Below, piece by piece: positions 21,681 to 33,585 of a stretch of DNA of 64,000 nucleotides. The position numbers and the translations under genes are program-made. Below the pieces are notes generated by a model that was not told the DNA's origin, searched no databases, and worked only from the letters and a program-made list of their open reading frames with translations. This DNA comes from Cystobasidiopsis lactophilus. Its lineage: Eukaryota > Basidiomycota > Agaricostilbomycetes > Agaricostilbales > Chionosphaeraceae. Within the stretch, counting starts at the first letter, position 1. The number at the start of each line of letters is the position of its first letter. The stretch spans positions 3,841,631 through 3,905,630 of the forward strand of contig BCIO01000001.1 in the NCBI GenBank assembly GCA_001599975.1, given 5' to 3'.

Positions 21681-23773
21681 ATGGTCGCATCAGCCCAGGG
21701 CTCCCCTAAGCAGGAGACCAAGTCGCTTGAGCAAATCAAAGAGCAAGCCAGGCTTTTTGCATTTGGCTCGACCACTGCCACCGCCGACGTCGAGGCTGGT
21801 TCGTTCCTCGCCTCGCAGTATCCTGTTGATGTGTACTAAAGATGCCTGTTTTTGTTACAGCGCCGCAAGAGCTCAAGGCGGACAACGAGACCAACGGCGG
21901 GGATGCTGGTGTGAACGGTGTGCCAAAGGCGGCGAGCCCGGCGGGCTACAGCCAGACCGGCGACTTTGTCGGCCAGGCTCCTTCCAACGTCAGCGCCAAC
22001 CCGGCCGCCCCATCGCTGCCCCCTCCCGAAGTGGCCCGCACCATCCCGTGCAAGTTCTTCCCCAGCTGCAAGTACGGCGACGCCTGCGCCTTTGCACACA
22101 TTGCTTCTGGCGGACAGCAACAGCAGCCCATGAACGGCAGCGTTGGCAGCGGCAGCACCCCTGCTTTTGTCCCCCAGCAGCACCACCTGGCCAACGGCGC
22201 CAACCCTTACGCCGACCCCGCTGTGACTGGCTCCATGGCCCACCCGTCGGCCTATGTGGGAGGATTTTACTATCCTAACTCACAACCGCCCGCCGCCAAC
22301 GGCCAGCAACATGGTGGCAACAACTCGAGGAGCCCGCAGGCCAACGGCGGCGACCCCCACGCCAGCCAGGGCGGCATGCCCGTCCCCCTCGAGTACACGC
22401 CTTACATGTCAAACCCCTACATGCAGCCCAACGGCGGCAACCCTTACTACCCCAGGCAGGCGGGCCCTTTCCCGCCTTACCCGCAAATGGGCCCTTACGG
22501 CTACATGGTCCCACCCTCATTGTCCATGCCGCCACCGCCAATGAACCCGGCCGCGCCTGCTGATGGCTCGTCCGCTGCCTCCTTGATGACTCCCAACGCC
22601 CCAGCTGCGTCCAAGGGCCACTACCAGCCGTCAGGCACCTCGCCCGATCAGCTGTATGGCTACGGCCAGAGCCCTCCCCCGCACGCTTTCATCCCCCCGG
22701 CCCCCATCCAGACCAATGGATCGGCCGCCGCGCCCATGTCGCCGGACATGTACTCGGCTTCCACTTCGCCCAACGGCGCCTTCCCCACGCCCAACAACCT
22801 TCCCAACGGCCGCTCTCCCCAGGCTGATGCCGTCATGGCCGCCTCGGGCCTTACATCGCCTCTTCCTTTGTCCCCCTCTCAGGCGCAGCAGGCCAACGGG
22901 ACGTCCGCCCCTCAGCGCAAGCGCAATTCTGTTTCGCTCTCTAACTCGACCAACCGCCGCGGACCCAACACTCCGTCCAACGGCACCAACGGCTACTCCT
23001 CCTCGCACCCCATGAAGTCGTACACCGGCGCCACCTTGCCCAGGCACAGGGTGCCGTGTATGTTCTTCACATCGAGCAACTGCCGCAACGGCGACAACTG
23101 CATGTTCGCCCACTTGTTGGAGGACGGCACGGACGCCAAGGCGCAGAAGCGCAACATCATCGGCGTGGACGGCTCGGTCGGCGACCCGAATGTGCTGGAA
23201 GAGTTCAGGGTGCGCAAGGAGTATGAGGCCAACACGAAGCCTCGCCACAGCGGCCCCAAGGGCCCCAGGCGGGAAGGCTCGGGCTTTGCCGCGCCCATGA
23301 GCAGCTACAGCGTCCAAGAGATGAGGGGCAGGCCGGATCGCCAGTCCCACGCCAACGGCGCTTCGGACTACGCCGGCAAGAGGCCATCTTCGCACAACAA
23401 CCACCAAAGTCCAGCCGCGGCCCCTTCCACTCAGACCCGCAACCAGTCTGATAGCCGTCAGCGAGTGCCCAACGGCGCCGACTTTCCTGCGCTCAACACC
23501 GCCCGCTCCGATTCGACGGCTCGGGCCTCCCCCACCGCCGAAATCGACAGCGACGAAGCAATGTCGGCGAGCATCACTTCGGACGTCGCCTCGGTCAAGG
23601 CCCCGTCTTTCGCCTCCGCTGCCGCCCGCGGCGCCTCTGTGCAGGCCCCTGTTGCCCGCAAGGCGGCTCCCTCGCCGAAGATCCCGGAGCCAGTCGCCAC
23701 CACCGCTCAGGGCCTTTCCCCCGAGGCCGTTTCTTCCCCCGTCATGCAAGCCGAAGCTGTCGCCGCCGCCTAG
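21681..23773 (+). CDS. Two-finger CCCH zinc-finger RNA-binding protein
   Basis: Two exons. Exon 1 (MVASAQGSPKQETKSLEQIK...) joins exon 2 through an intron at about 21798-21861 with a TACTAA-type branch site, joining VEA to APQELKADN. Two CCCH fingers are plain: CKFFPSCKYGDACAFAH (C-x5-C-x5-C-x3-H) near residue 90 and CMFFTSSNCRNGDNCMFAH (C-x7-C-x5-C-x3-H) near residue 440. Between and after lies a long Pro/Asn/Gln/Ser-rich, probably disordered region. Fungal relatives with two separated fingers bind mRNA. A role in mRNA control is inferred; no specific target can be named. Confidence 0.85.
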
Positions 23774-24855
23774 TTTCTTGTTTGCCACCGCCACGCACCT
23801 TTCCTTGCGACTTGGCCCAGTCTTCTGTCCCACTTGGTTCCCTCAGCTTTGACCCCCTCAGCTTTGAGGAGACACGATTTATTCATTCATGTGTCAATAC
23901 ACCCCTCTCATCTCTCGTCTTCTTGACAACCTCCCCCTCCTCGTCTCTCGCCTTGTTGTTCAAATTCCACTCCTCTCGTCTTGTCATCTCTCGTCCTCCC
24001 CCTTTGGCCTGGGCGTTGCCAGCCTGTTCACAATCCTCGCCAGCCTTCACACTTGTAGCGCCTGATCTGGGCCGAACACTGGCGCCCAAGTCCACCTCTT
24101 CATTTGTCCCTCTTCTCTCTCACTCTCTCACTTGTGCTTCCTTCCTCCTTGTTGTTTCAAGTGGCGCATTCTCTGGTTCGCCCTGTGGTGAGTTGATTTT
24201 GTCCGTTAGACGTTGCGAACCTTGCTAACTTTTCGTTTAGTGTTGACATCTCGCTCTCGCCTCCCTCTCGTCTTTTCTTGCAGCAACAGGTTGAAAGGGT
24301 TCACGTTCTATGGGTCTGGCAGACTAGCCAGAGCGCCTGTTCCTCCTGCTTTTAGTCTAGCACGGCTCCAGCATTTTTGCATGTCATGTGGCCTTGCAGC
24401 CTTCTGCGCCTCTTACACACATCTTTACTTTCTGTGTGGCCGTGTGCTAGGCCATTGAGTTCGTCGGGACTGCGAATACAATTTCAAAAGGGGCAATAAT
24501 GACTTCGGTTTTGCTCTTGCTTGAAGAATGTTGCCACTACCTTGCGCCCTCCAAAAAGTCCATCAAGTCCATCAAAGTTCGTACAATTGATTAAAGGAAA
24601 GAACAAAAGAAAGTCCGTTTTAAGAAATCCACGCGAAATCTCTGGCAACAGAACGAAGTCGAGCTGCAGAACGCGGGCGGCACAGGCGCTTTTGTCGGGC
24701 GAGGTCGTTACATACACTTGGCGCAATGTGCAGATGGGTGGAGCAAAAAAGGAAGTGAAACAAATAACAAAAAGTGAAGTGGGATCTTGGCGGTGGGCTT
24801 AAACGGCCATTGGACTGTTTATGAGAGCTGGGTGAGCCAAACACACAGAGGATAT
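23774..24855. other. Long pyrimidine-rich convergent intergenic region
   Basis: About 1.1 kb between two converging stops, by far the longest convergent gap here. On the + strand 23800-24300 is rich in CT runs (CTCTCGTC, CTTCTTG, TCTCTCACTCTCTCAC), while 24490-24800 turns A/G-rich. Short open frames occur but show no domain. A long 3' UTR of the CCCH gene or a non-coding transcript is the simplest reading. Confidence 0.4.
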
Positions 24856-27580
24856 TTAGGGAAGCGCCCACCTCCTTGGGCTATTCTCGATATCGCTGGG
24901 CAGCTCACCCGGCCAGTCAAACTTGGGCGACTCTTCGTACGGGCTGCCGTACGGGCTGCCAATCGAGCGGATGGCTGCAGACTGCGCCGAGACAGTCGGC
25001 AGTTTGCTTTGCAGGTGTTGCTCTGGCGTCGCACGGAGCTCCGAGACCGATTTGAGGGAAACGGTCGAGACGGGCGAGCCTGGCAGCGCGACGGCAGCGG
25101 CGATCGCCAAGTTCGACGGCATCGGGATTGGAGGCAGCGGCATGGCTTGAAAAGTGTCGACAAACGGCGAGGCCGGCGGGGGAAGGTCAGCCGGTGTTTT
25201 GGGCGACTCTGACTCGACAGGCGAAGCGGGCGAGCGTGGAATAGGCGGCAAGGCGCTCGCCGAATACCGCATGCTGTCCGCGCGAGGAGGGCGTGAAAGC
25301 TGGCCAGTGGGCGCAGACGGTGAAGTTGTGTCAATCGTCAAGCCATTGGGGTTGGACAGACGCTGTGCCTGCTGCTCTGGCGGCTGGGGCTGGGCAGGAG
25401 CAGGGTGAGTGACCGTCGGCTCTGCGGAAGGAGGACGCATCATAGGAGCCTGATGCTGCTGCTGCTGCTGCTGTGGCTGCATCATCCGAGGCTGCTGATG
25501 CTGGATCATAGGCGACTGCTGCAAGGCATGAGGGTGATGAGCATTCTGGGGTGGTCGGCCCATCATTTGCGGCGTGGTCTGTGCCTGCGAGGTCCATTGC
25601 GCGACCTCGCGAGGATGTTGAGAAAGCTGGGGAGCTAGGGAAGCAAGCAAAGTTAGTGGCTGCAAGAGGACGTCGCTGGCTGGGCACCACTCACAAGGCG
25701 GCAAAACTTGCTTCTTGGGCTTCTTGGTGAAACCCAAGGACAGTCTTCGGCTTTTCTTGCCCTCCGGGGCTTTGGGGCTTGTCACAGGGGCCGGCTCGCT
25801 ACTTTTGCTGTTGCCGAAGAGCGAAAGGCCGGACTTGTTCCGCTTGACCGTCTTGGGCGGCTCCTCTCTGGCTGGCGGTGGAGGTGCCGGCGCCGCTCCA
25901 GGAGGTCGCATCATGGGTGCCAAGGGCATGGGAGGCCGAGGAGCAGTGATCGTCTTCGCCGATGAGAGAGAGCCGTTCAGGGACGGGTCGCCCAAGGAAG
26001 CCATGGAAACGGGCTCCAAGGTGGGCTGGTGGCTCATTCGAGCGGTGTCGGTAGAGACAGGGCGGATGGCGAACTGGTTGGAGGCTATCACAGGAGAATA
26101 GATGCTAGGCTGGTGATGGGGCTGCGGCGTGCTGGGGGCCGTACTGAGTTGTGGAGATGCAATGATGGGAGAGCGAGAGTGATTGGCAGATGCATATTTG
26201 GGAGATGCGGGCGTCGTCAATCGTGGCTGTGGCTGTTGATGATGCTGATGCTGTGGTGGATGATTTTCGTCAATTGAAGGCCGGGGTTCTGCATTAGTGG
26301 GTGTGGCCGCAGATGGTCTAACAGTGCTCGTAGTGGGAGGGTTATTGTCGTCGGCAGAGGCGGAGCTGCTGACCGACGACGCGCCAGAATTAAGAGTGTC
26401 GGGATTCGTGTCCACGGAGGACGAGGCAGCGGACGAAGTCGATTGGGACAGCGGCGGCGTGGCCAGATATTCAGATGGAACAGATGGCGAAGGAGGCGGC
26501 GGTGGCAAGTTGCCCGATTTGTGCGATGCCGCGTGCACCAGGGGCGGAAGTGCCGTGGCTGCCAAGCTCGACTTGCTCGAAATCGACCTCCTGAACCAAC
26601 CGCTGAGCCTTTTGCTCTTGCCGTTGGGTGAGTCCTCCTTCTCGTCAGGTGTCTGAAATGCAGCGAATGGGGGAATCGTCAGCTAAACCTTGCTGCGTCC
26701 ATAAACAAAAAAAGCTTTGGCAATCGCTTACCCGAGTCTGAGACAATTTTGACCGGCCAACAGCAGGACGCTGCTGCTTCATTTTGGGCAGGTCGTTCAG
26801 GCTGGCCGCCTTTCTGAGCTCTCTGGGCGCGTCGGCTTCGGCCGAAGGTTGTCGATCCATCGAGGGCCGAGACGCCGTCGGAGTGACTGGCAGGGGCACT
26901 GCAGCAGGGGCGTGTGGGGTGGGCAGCGGCACAGAGGCAAAGCTGCCAGGACTGTTGCGGGAGTGGTCCCAAGCCTGGCCGGCCGCCGAGGACAGGGACG
27001 GCGAGGAGGAGATGGACGAGATCGACATCCGCGATGAGCTGCTCCGGCCTGGCGAGGACGGCAGCGTCTTGGGGGCCGGCGGCGGCGGCAAAAGAGCGTC
27101 GTACGGTGAAGACGAGTGGAAGGAGAAGCCCCAGGGGTCGGTGAGATCCAAGCCGGCCAAGGAGGTGGGAGCGTGGTCGAACGACGGCGTCGACTTGGCC
27201 GTTAGCCGATTAGACCGTGTGTAGACCGACGCCTGTAAGATCCTACGCGTCAGGGATGCCAAATGAGGCCCAAGGAATGAGATGCGCACCCTCGAAGATT
27301 CGGAGTATGTGGACGGGTCCCGTGCGAGCCGAGGTCGGGAGCCCTCAGATTCTGCCATGGACAGATCAGAGCCCCAAGAGCCAACCCTGGGCACCCTTCC
27401 ACCTCCTGAGAGCCACGGCTGGACGGGCGGCATGGGCGGGGCAGCGGCGTTGGAGATGAGGGCCTGCTCGAAGAAGGCGCCCCCGGCTGACTGGCGGTAC
27501 ATTTGCTGCAGCTCGCGCGTTGACATGTGCGCCCGAGCCAGCTTGGGTGCGTCAGCAGGCATGGTAGCGGTGGCGGCCAT
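24856..27580 (-). CDS. Large disordered Ser/Pro/Gln-rich protein, unknown
   Basis: About 880 residues in four exons. The inferred junctions are SESSR to ASVYTRSNRL (GTGCGC donor), SQTR to TPDEKEDSPN, and KKQVLPP to APQLSQHPRE. The start MAATATMPADAPKLARAHMS is followed by a possible helix (STRELQQMYRQSAGGAFFEQ). The rest is Ser/Pro-rich with short basic patches (KSKRLSGWFRRSISSKSS, KKSRRLSLGFTKKPKKQ) that resemble kinase sites of the RRxS type, and a Gln/His/Met-rich stretch. The C-terminus is SPYEESPKFDWPGELPSDIE... I do not recognise a family. The layout suits a regulated cortex or signalling scaffold, but that is a guess. Confidence 0.65.
25456..25473 (+). repeat. (CTG)6 microsatellite in coding sequence
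   Basis: Six CTG units on the + strand read as CAG on the coding strand and give a Gln run inside the disordered protein. Neighbouring CAT and CTG triplets extend the Gln/His-rich tract. It is short enough to be ordinary codon slippage. Confidence 0.8.
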
Positions 27581-28427
27581 AGTTCCCGCTCTTCACTCGT
27601 CGCCGTCAGGGTGGAGACCGAGCGAGAGGCGAAGCCTTTCTGTGGTGGGTGGGCCGACAAATTCCCTCGTGGCCTCTTTCGAAAAACCAAGAGCGAGGAG
27701 GTATTCCGGTTCGCCTGCTCTCAACCTCAAACGAGTGGTTGACGACCAGCAGGTCGTGGTGTGGGAGCGAGGCGGGATGGCCAAGAATGGATGCCGAGAA
27801 ATTTAACAAGCTGTGCCTGTGAGACTTCTGGGCGGGCAGATGGCGGACCCTAAATCGACTGCGCAAAACCGTCTCTAGCCAAAAGATTCTGGCTACAGAT
27901 CTGGTCGTTGGTGATGGAGGGCGGAAACCGGGAGACCACTTGGAGTTCGCCGCGGCAACGGTGTTTGTTTTGCTTGGAGTTGATCGCCGCTGTTTACCGG
28001 TAAACTCAAATTAGCCAGCGTCTGGCCGCTGAAGGAGGTGGACGACAGCACAAGAAGAGCGCTGGGAAGCAGTTCAAATTTAGGCTCTCGAAGGAGGCAG
28101 GGTCAGGGACTGCGCCTCGCAAGCAACCCGCTGCTAACAAACCCCACTTGCCCGCGCTTCCCTTGACGAACCGCAAGCTCCTCACACACGCGCGCGAATA
28201 CGATGCAGACTGAAGAGGTGCTGGGCACCGAAGGTTTGGCGATGGGATTTGGCCAGGGCGAGGGACACCATTTTCGTAAGGCTAGCGCAATCGAGGCGGC
28301 TCCGTCGCTAGAGTAGGTCAAAGAACTGTCAGAGAACAACACTTGTTGATAAGCCATAAAGAGGCGCAGGAAAGGTAAGAGGGTCGCTCACGAACGATAG
28401 GAGACGACAGTTGGCGAAACAGACGCG
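27581..28427. other. Intergenic region upstream of the disordered-protein gene
   Basis: About 850 bases between the start of the disordered-protein gene and the stop of SED5, both leftward. It should contain the promoter of the former. It holds a perfect 14-bp palindrome at 27992-28005 (separate entry). A few short open frames (for example + 28202-28315, about 37 codons) lack any supporting feature. Confidence 0.5.
27991..28005. promoter_or_regulatory. Palindrome with forkhead-like half-sites
   Basis: The 14 bases GTTTACCGGTAAAC are a perfect inverted repeat. With the preceding T, one side reads TGTTTAC, the complement of the forkhead core GTAAACA. The other side reads GTAAACT. It lies about 410 bp upstream of the disordered-protein start codon. 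Binding by a forkhead factor is an inference from the motif alone. Confidence 0.35.
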
Positions 28428-29713
28428 TCAAGTCAGCAGAACGAAAAGTAGCTGGTCGCACCAAGTAAGTTAAGCACGAGAGGTGCTACGGGAAAGAAAA
28501 TGAACGCACGAAGAAGACGATGAGCACGCCAAACACTTTGAGCATGAGCATTCGGTTGCCGCTGATACTGGAGTAATATTTGAGCAGCTCTCGCTGTGCT
28601 CCGCCGACGTTGTTGGCGATATCTGATGTGTCGGCGTCGATGCGCTGGACCGTTTCACCCTGCTGCGCCACCATGGAGGCCAGCTGCTGGAAGATGCCGC
28701 CCAACTCAGCGATGGTCGACTCGATAGACTCGATAGCCGTCGACCGCGAGCTCAAATAGGTGTCCTAAGCGTTATGATGCGCGTCAAGACCTGGACTGAA
28801 AGCAGCAGATGAATGGAGCCGACGCACCTCCTGATCGACCATGGCCATAGACTGCATCATTCCTCCTTCCCCGGCTGCCCCAAACCCATTTGCCTGCCCT
28901 CCTCCTCCCATGTCTAGCGCCAAATAGTCTGATCCGCCCGTCGAGCGCTCTTTCCCTTTGCCTTTCGGGTCGTACAAGGGCGTGGAGGCCTTGTTGCCGG
29001 CCGCGGTCCTAGACAGGTTGGAAGGGTTGTAGAGCGGGTTGGAATCTGGTTTGCGAGCACGGAGACCTTCTGCATTAGGGTTACAACCCTCGCCACCGAA
29101 CGCAAGGCTGGGACCAACCTGAGGAGCCTTGCCCTGGCGCATTCGCGCCGTTCGAGAGCACGTTGCCGAACACCTCGCCGCGCTCCTTGGACGCCTTCAT
29201 GTTCTGCGTGCGGATCTCGAGCACGTCCTTGAAGCCCATGGAGGCGGTGGCGAGGCGGCCTTGGAGCATCATGACCACGTTGTTGTTGTGCTCCTCGATG
29301 GGCTTCTTGCTGTTGCCCTGCTGCGGCGCCTTGAGCGTCTGCAGCTGGGCGATCTGTCCGTTGAGGGAGGCGATGTCGCGCTTGATGATGTAGGTGAGCT
29401 CCGAAATCTCGACGGGCCGGTCATCGAACAGCGACTTCTTCTTGGCCACTTTGTGCGTGTGTCCGCGTTAGCTTGGGGCGCGAACAGCTGTGGCTAGACA
29501 CGCACAGGCTGCTAGCTTCTCCAATTTGGCCGTCGTCGTCTGCAGGTCGCGGCCAATCTGCAAGGCATGCTGCGTGAACTCGGACCGCCTTGTGAGCTTG
29601 TCTTTGGCGTTGCCCAGCAGCCGCTGCTTGTGCTCTGGCACGGACGCTGCTTGTCGTAGCCGGACCGACTCAACCGTGGACTGGAACTCGGCTGTTCTGT
29701 TGGTGGCCGGCAT
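28428..29713 (-). CDS. SED5: Golgi t-SNARE syntaxin-5 / Sed5
   Basis: Qa-SNARE for ER-Golgi and intra-Golgi fusion. The N-terminus MPATNRTAEFQSTVESVRLR leads to the Habc bundle (LAKKKSLFDDRPVEISELTY, IKRDIASLNGQIAQLQTLKA, NVVMMLQGRLATASMGFKDV). The SNARE motif runs IESIESTIAELGGIFQQLAS to the tail anchor; its central glutamine layer is visible. The final exon (28428-28451) supplies LLFVLLT after a 58-nt intron (28452-28509, GTGCGT donor), so the anchor reads LMLKVFGVLIVFFLLFVLLT. Without that splice the protein would end VRSFSFP and have a short anchor. Start codon is 100 bp from the divergent neighbour. Confidence 0.93.
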
Positions 29714-29813
29714 TGCGTGTCGTTGAGCAGGTCGAAGAGTGGACAGCAGCGACCGAAGCCGCCGCCCATTCGATGACGAAAATGCCAGTGCCGCTTTTGA
29801 GCTAGGCGGTTCA

Positions 29814-32800
29814 ATGCAGAGCCAAGACGAGGCGGACGTCGAGAGCGAGACGGGCCAATCGCCCACCAAAGGTCCTGAGCGCAAGCGGGTCCTCTCTCAC
29901 CCTGGCCATGGCAGCCACAAGCGGCGCTCCTTCCCTCTCAGATCCGACACAGTGGCCTCTTTCAGCTCTCTCCAGCATGCTTTGAACAGCTCCGAAGACG
30001 ACGAGCCGCCAGCATCGAATGCCCAGGCTGCCGCTCTGACGAGAGCGCCTTCTGGCTCTGTTCGCCCTCGGGCGCACACGCCCGACCGGCTGGGCCACAA
30101 GCGGCCTAAGAGCTCAGCGGATCACCATTCCCCTCCAATGCAGCACCAGGACCGAGGCACCAGATCGGCCCCACGAAGCCGAGGCGATTCGAGAGTCGGC
30201 CAACGCGCTCGCCCGCTGTCTGAAGCGCTCCTGCCCACGTCTCATACAGCCTACTCATTGTCTTCTTTCAATGGACCGTCCCCTTCTAGCGTGGACGAGC
30301 CGGGGGGCGGCAATGGAGCGGGCGTCGACGAGCCGTCATTGAGGGAGCTCCTGCAGCAGGTCGACATCACGTCCGCTTTGGAGCTGGTCAAAAACCTCCA
30401 GGCGCCACCTGCCTTTTCTCAGCCTGAGAAGAGCGCCCCGTCCTCGCTGGCCTCCTCCGACCGGCCCCACAGCTGGGCGAGCCACCAGCCGCTTCTGCCG
30501 CCCTCATCCTCCACCACCTCAGAGCTTTACCAGCAGGCTAACGCGCATCACGAGCAAGAGCTGTCGCCCATTCGCAAGCGCAAGTTCTCGTTTGGCAACC
30601 CGCTCAACAACATTCCCACTTCGGCGTTGAACCGCACGAAGTCGGCGAAGGTCCCGCCGCCAGCCCCCTTGGTCCCTTCGACATCGGGCTCCGTGGCCAT
30701 GCCTTTGCCTACTTCGACTTCTTCGCAAATGCTGACGCCCGTCCCGCCCTTGCACACGCCCACGCCCACCTCCGAAGTCCCGCCGGACACATCCTGGGTC
30801 AAGACGCCTGCTATGCGAGAGTTTGAACGTGCGTCGTGTTTCTTCCTTTTTTGCGTGAAGGTTTCTCCTTCTTACGTGAATCTTCCGCCACATAGTGGAG
30901 ATCCGGCGCATCAATGACATTTCGCTTCCAACTGCCCGCCGAGCCATGATGGCCAAGAGCTACTTCGACCAGCGGTACAAAGGCCTGTTAGAAGACGTGC
31001 AGCTCAGGCGGCAACCCATCAGCTTGCTCTCCGTGGCGCATTGGCGGCGCGCCAACGCCGACCTCATTCAATCGACCCTCGTCTCCCGCCGCACCAACGC
31101 GTACCAGCCTGGTCACCGTCTCACCACCTCGATTTCTTCTAGATCTGAGAATTCTGGCAACAGAAGGACATCTGGGCAGTCCGAGGCGCCCTCCTTGAGT
31201 TCAGCTCAAGCGACCGATTGGTTCCCGTCCTCTGAAGCCGGCGCCGTCCGATGCGCCCAAAAGCTGCTCGTCATTCCTCCTGGAGAAAAGCGACTGACTC
31301 GCGACTGGGAGGTGACGCCAGCCGACCTGCACGAGTACATTGCGTTCCAAGGCCGCTTTGTCGAGCCGCTGCCTATGGACGTGCCGGTCGGGGTCGAACG
31401 GCAAGAGGAGGACGCCTTGATCTCCAGCCTGCCTCGCGCTCCCCTTTCGCTCACTGCCGCCAACGGTGGCCTCGCTCCTGGCATCCACCGGCCCGCCTCG
31501 ATCCGCTCTGAAATCTCCTTCCAGTCGACGACCGACGCCAATTCGCTGTCCAGATCTCACTCTCTGCGGCAATCCATATCTGGCGTCTACAACTCTGCCA
31601 AGCGCTCGGTCCACGCCAAGACACCGCCGGAATCGCCGTCCAAGCCCAGCCACTTTGCGCCCATCTCCTCCGTCGGCCCTGGCGGCCCTGGAGCTGACAA
31701 AAACTTGAGGCTCAGCATCAGTTCTCGTCTAAATGCCGACTCGCATCAGTTCGCCATGTCGCCCGTCGAAATGCCACATCACCGGCCAGCGTCAACCCGC
31801 CGCAACTCGAACGCCTCGACCGAGTTCTTCAGCCCAGATGCCTCCGACAACGAGTGGAAGAGCCCTCGACCTGGTGATCCTCACTATCACAAGCCCCTAC
31901 ATTTCCCATCAAAGCTCTCTCGGCCTCTCAAAGCAGGCTCTCAGCGCACGGTTGGGACGGACGGCAATCGCTCGACAGACACCGAGGGCGACGAGATCAT
32001 CAACGGCATCCTTCACCCGCGGCATCTGCGGTCCAAGCAAAGTCTGGCAAGCAGCCAACACTCTGACAAGGGCTCGATTCACTCGCGGGCACTGAAGCGG
32101 TGGCGGATGGCCGCCAACGTGGTCAAGGGCATGAACGCCCTGTCGGAATCGACCAACAGGAAGATCGAGGAGCTGGGGAAAGGTGTAAGGAGGTCGGAAG
32201 TGCTCCTGGATGATGGGCCAGTCTTCCCGCCCAGGTCGATCGAGAGGGACGTGGAGGACGTCAAAGATGAAGAGCACGAGCGTGTCCAAGTGTGAGCATT
32301 CGGCATTTTTCTTTCCCCGCTCAAGCTAAGAGATGTCGGATGTGCTTCCACAGCGTGGTGCGTTCGGCTCGGCAGCTCGCTGGGCGCCTCAACTTTCACC
32401 TCAAGGACGTGCCTGTGGAGACCAAAGGCTACTTGGACCAACTGGCGGCCCATGTGGAGTACACCCGCCTTCATTCACGGCGCGCAGTGGACCTCAGCGA
32501 TTGGCGGCCACACCTGCCGCCACGCATGGCCGCCGAGCTCCAATCGCTCCCTCGCCAAGAGTCCTCGGTTTACGAACAGCTCCTGGCCCGCGAGAAGCAG
32601 CAGGAAGAGACCGAGTCTGACCACTCTGTCATCTCTCCTGGCGAGCTCTCTGAGGGCGAAACTAGCGACTCGGAGGGCGAGGACCGGCGCCCGAACACAG
32701 CCAGCACCGTTCGCTTTCGGCGCCAAACCGAAGCTTCCCCAAAAACAACGCTGTCCTCCGGGCACTTCTTCAACAGCAACGGCGTTCGCCGGGGCCGACC

Positions 32801-33380
32801 TCGAAGGCACACCGTCGCCGCTCGCGACCAAGAGGCGCCCTTCCAGAGCTTTGACGACCCGCTCCCCATGGTCATCAAGAAAATGGACGAGCTGGATGAC
32901 CTCAAGATGAAGCTGAAAGAGCGGCTCGTCCAGGTGCAGAAGTCCCAACAGCTCGTCCGCCGCGAGATCCAAGTGGGCATCGACGACGCGCTCGCTGTCC
33001 AAAACGAGATCGAAACTCGAGTGGACCCAGTGCGTCGATGATAATTCGTGCTTCTACAGCCGGAGTAGTGCTCATCTGGGCGCACAGGATCTAACGCTCT
33101 TGGAAGAAGCGCTGATCAAGATCCGGTCCTCGGCCAGCGCCCGCCTGGCCTTCTCGCAGACCCTGAAAGACATGTCCTGGCACGTCTTTGAGTACTTCCT
33201 CCTCTCCACCTTCCACCTGTTCCGCGCCATCGTCAACACGCTCAACATTGCCCGAAAGGTGGGTGGCGAATTTTTCAAACTGAGCTTCTAGCGAAAGAGC
33301 TCATGCGTGATTGCTCCGCGCAGATGTGGATTCTCCTATTTCTCATGATCCTTGCATTTGGCTTGTACTGTCTGTTCTAG
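29814..33380 (+). CDS. Tail-anchored coiled-coil membrane protein, unknown
   Basis: About 1,100 residues. The N-terminal third is disordered and Ser/Pro-rich. A conserved-looking helical block follows the first intron (donor GTGCGT at 30829): EIRRINDISLPTARRAMMAK, SYFDQRYKGLLEDVQLRRQP. Later come KRWRMAANVVKGMNALSEST, then LAGRLNFHLKDVPVETKGYL and a coiled coil MDELDDLKMKLKERLVQVQK. The C-terminus has two hydrophobic stretches, HVFEYFLLSTFHLFRAIV and MWILLFLMILAFGLYCLF, the last ending the protein. This suggests anchoring at an organelle with the bulk in the cytosol. Family not recognised. Start taken at the first in-frame ATG after the SED5 promoter; an upstream start by splicing is possible. 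Confidence 0.7.
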
Positions 33381-33585
33381 CATACCCCCGCACACCTCAT
33401 ACTCCGTCTCCCCTCGCACTTTGCATTAGCCTCCATGTTCTTCCCTTGTTACTTGGTGCTCGGCCAGCGACACTTGATCTTGAGTCTGACAGAAAACCTG
33501 AAGCTGGCGCAAGAACCCCTTTGACCGAAAGAGGAGTGGATTCGACCTTGGGTTGGAAGTCGCCAACGAACTTCTTTTGCCCGCG

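Noticed and set aside
22631-23833. 400-codon open frame antisense to the CCCH gene
   Set aside because: It mirrors the GC-rich codon pattern of the real gene, has no domain, and the sense strand carries two clear CCCH fingers.
28103-28357. 84-codon leftward frame between SED5 and the disordered-protein gene
   Set aside because: No domain, no hydrophobic or charged pattern of note, and no support from neighbours.
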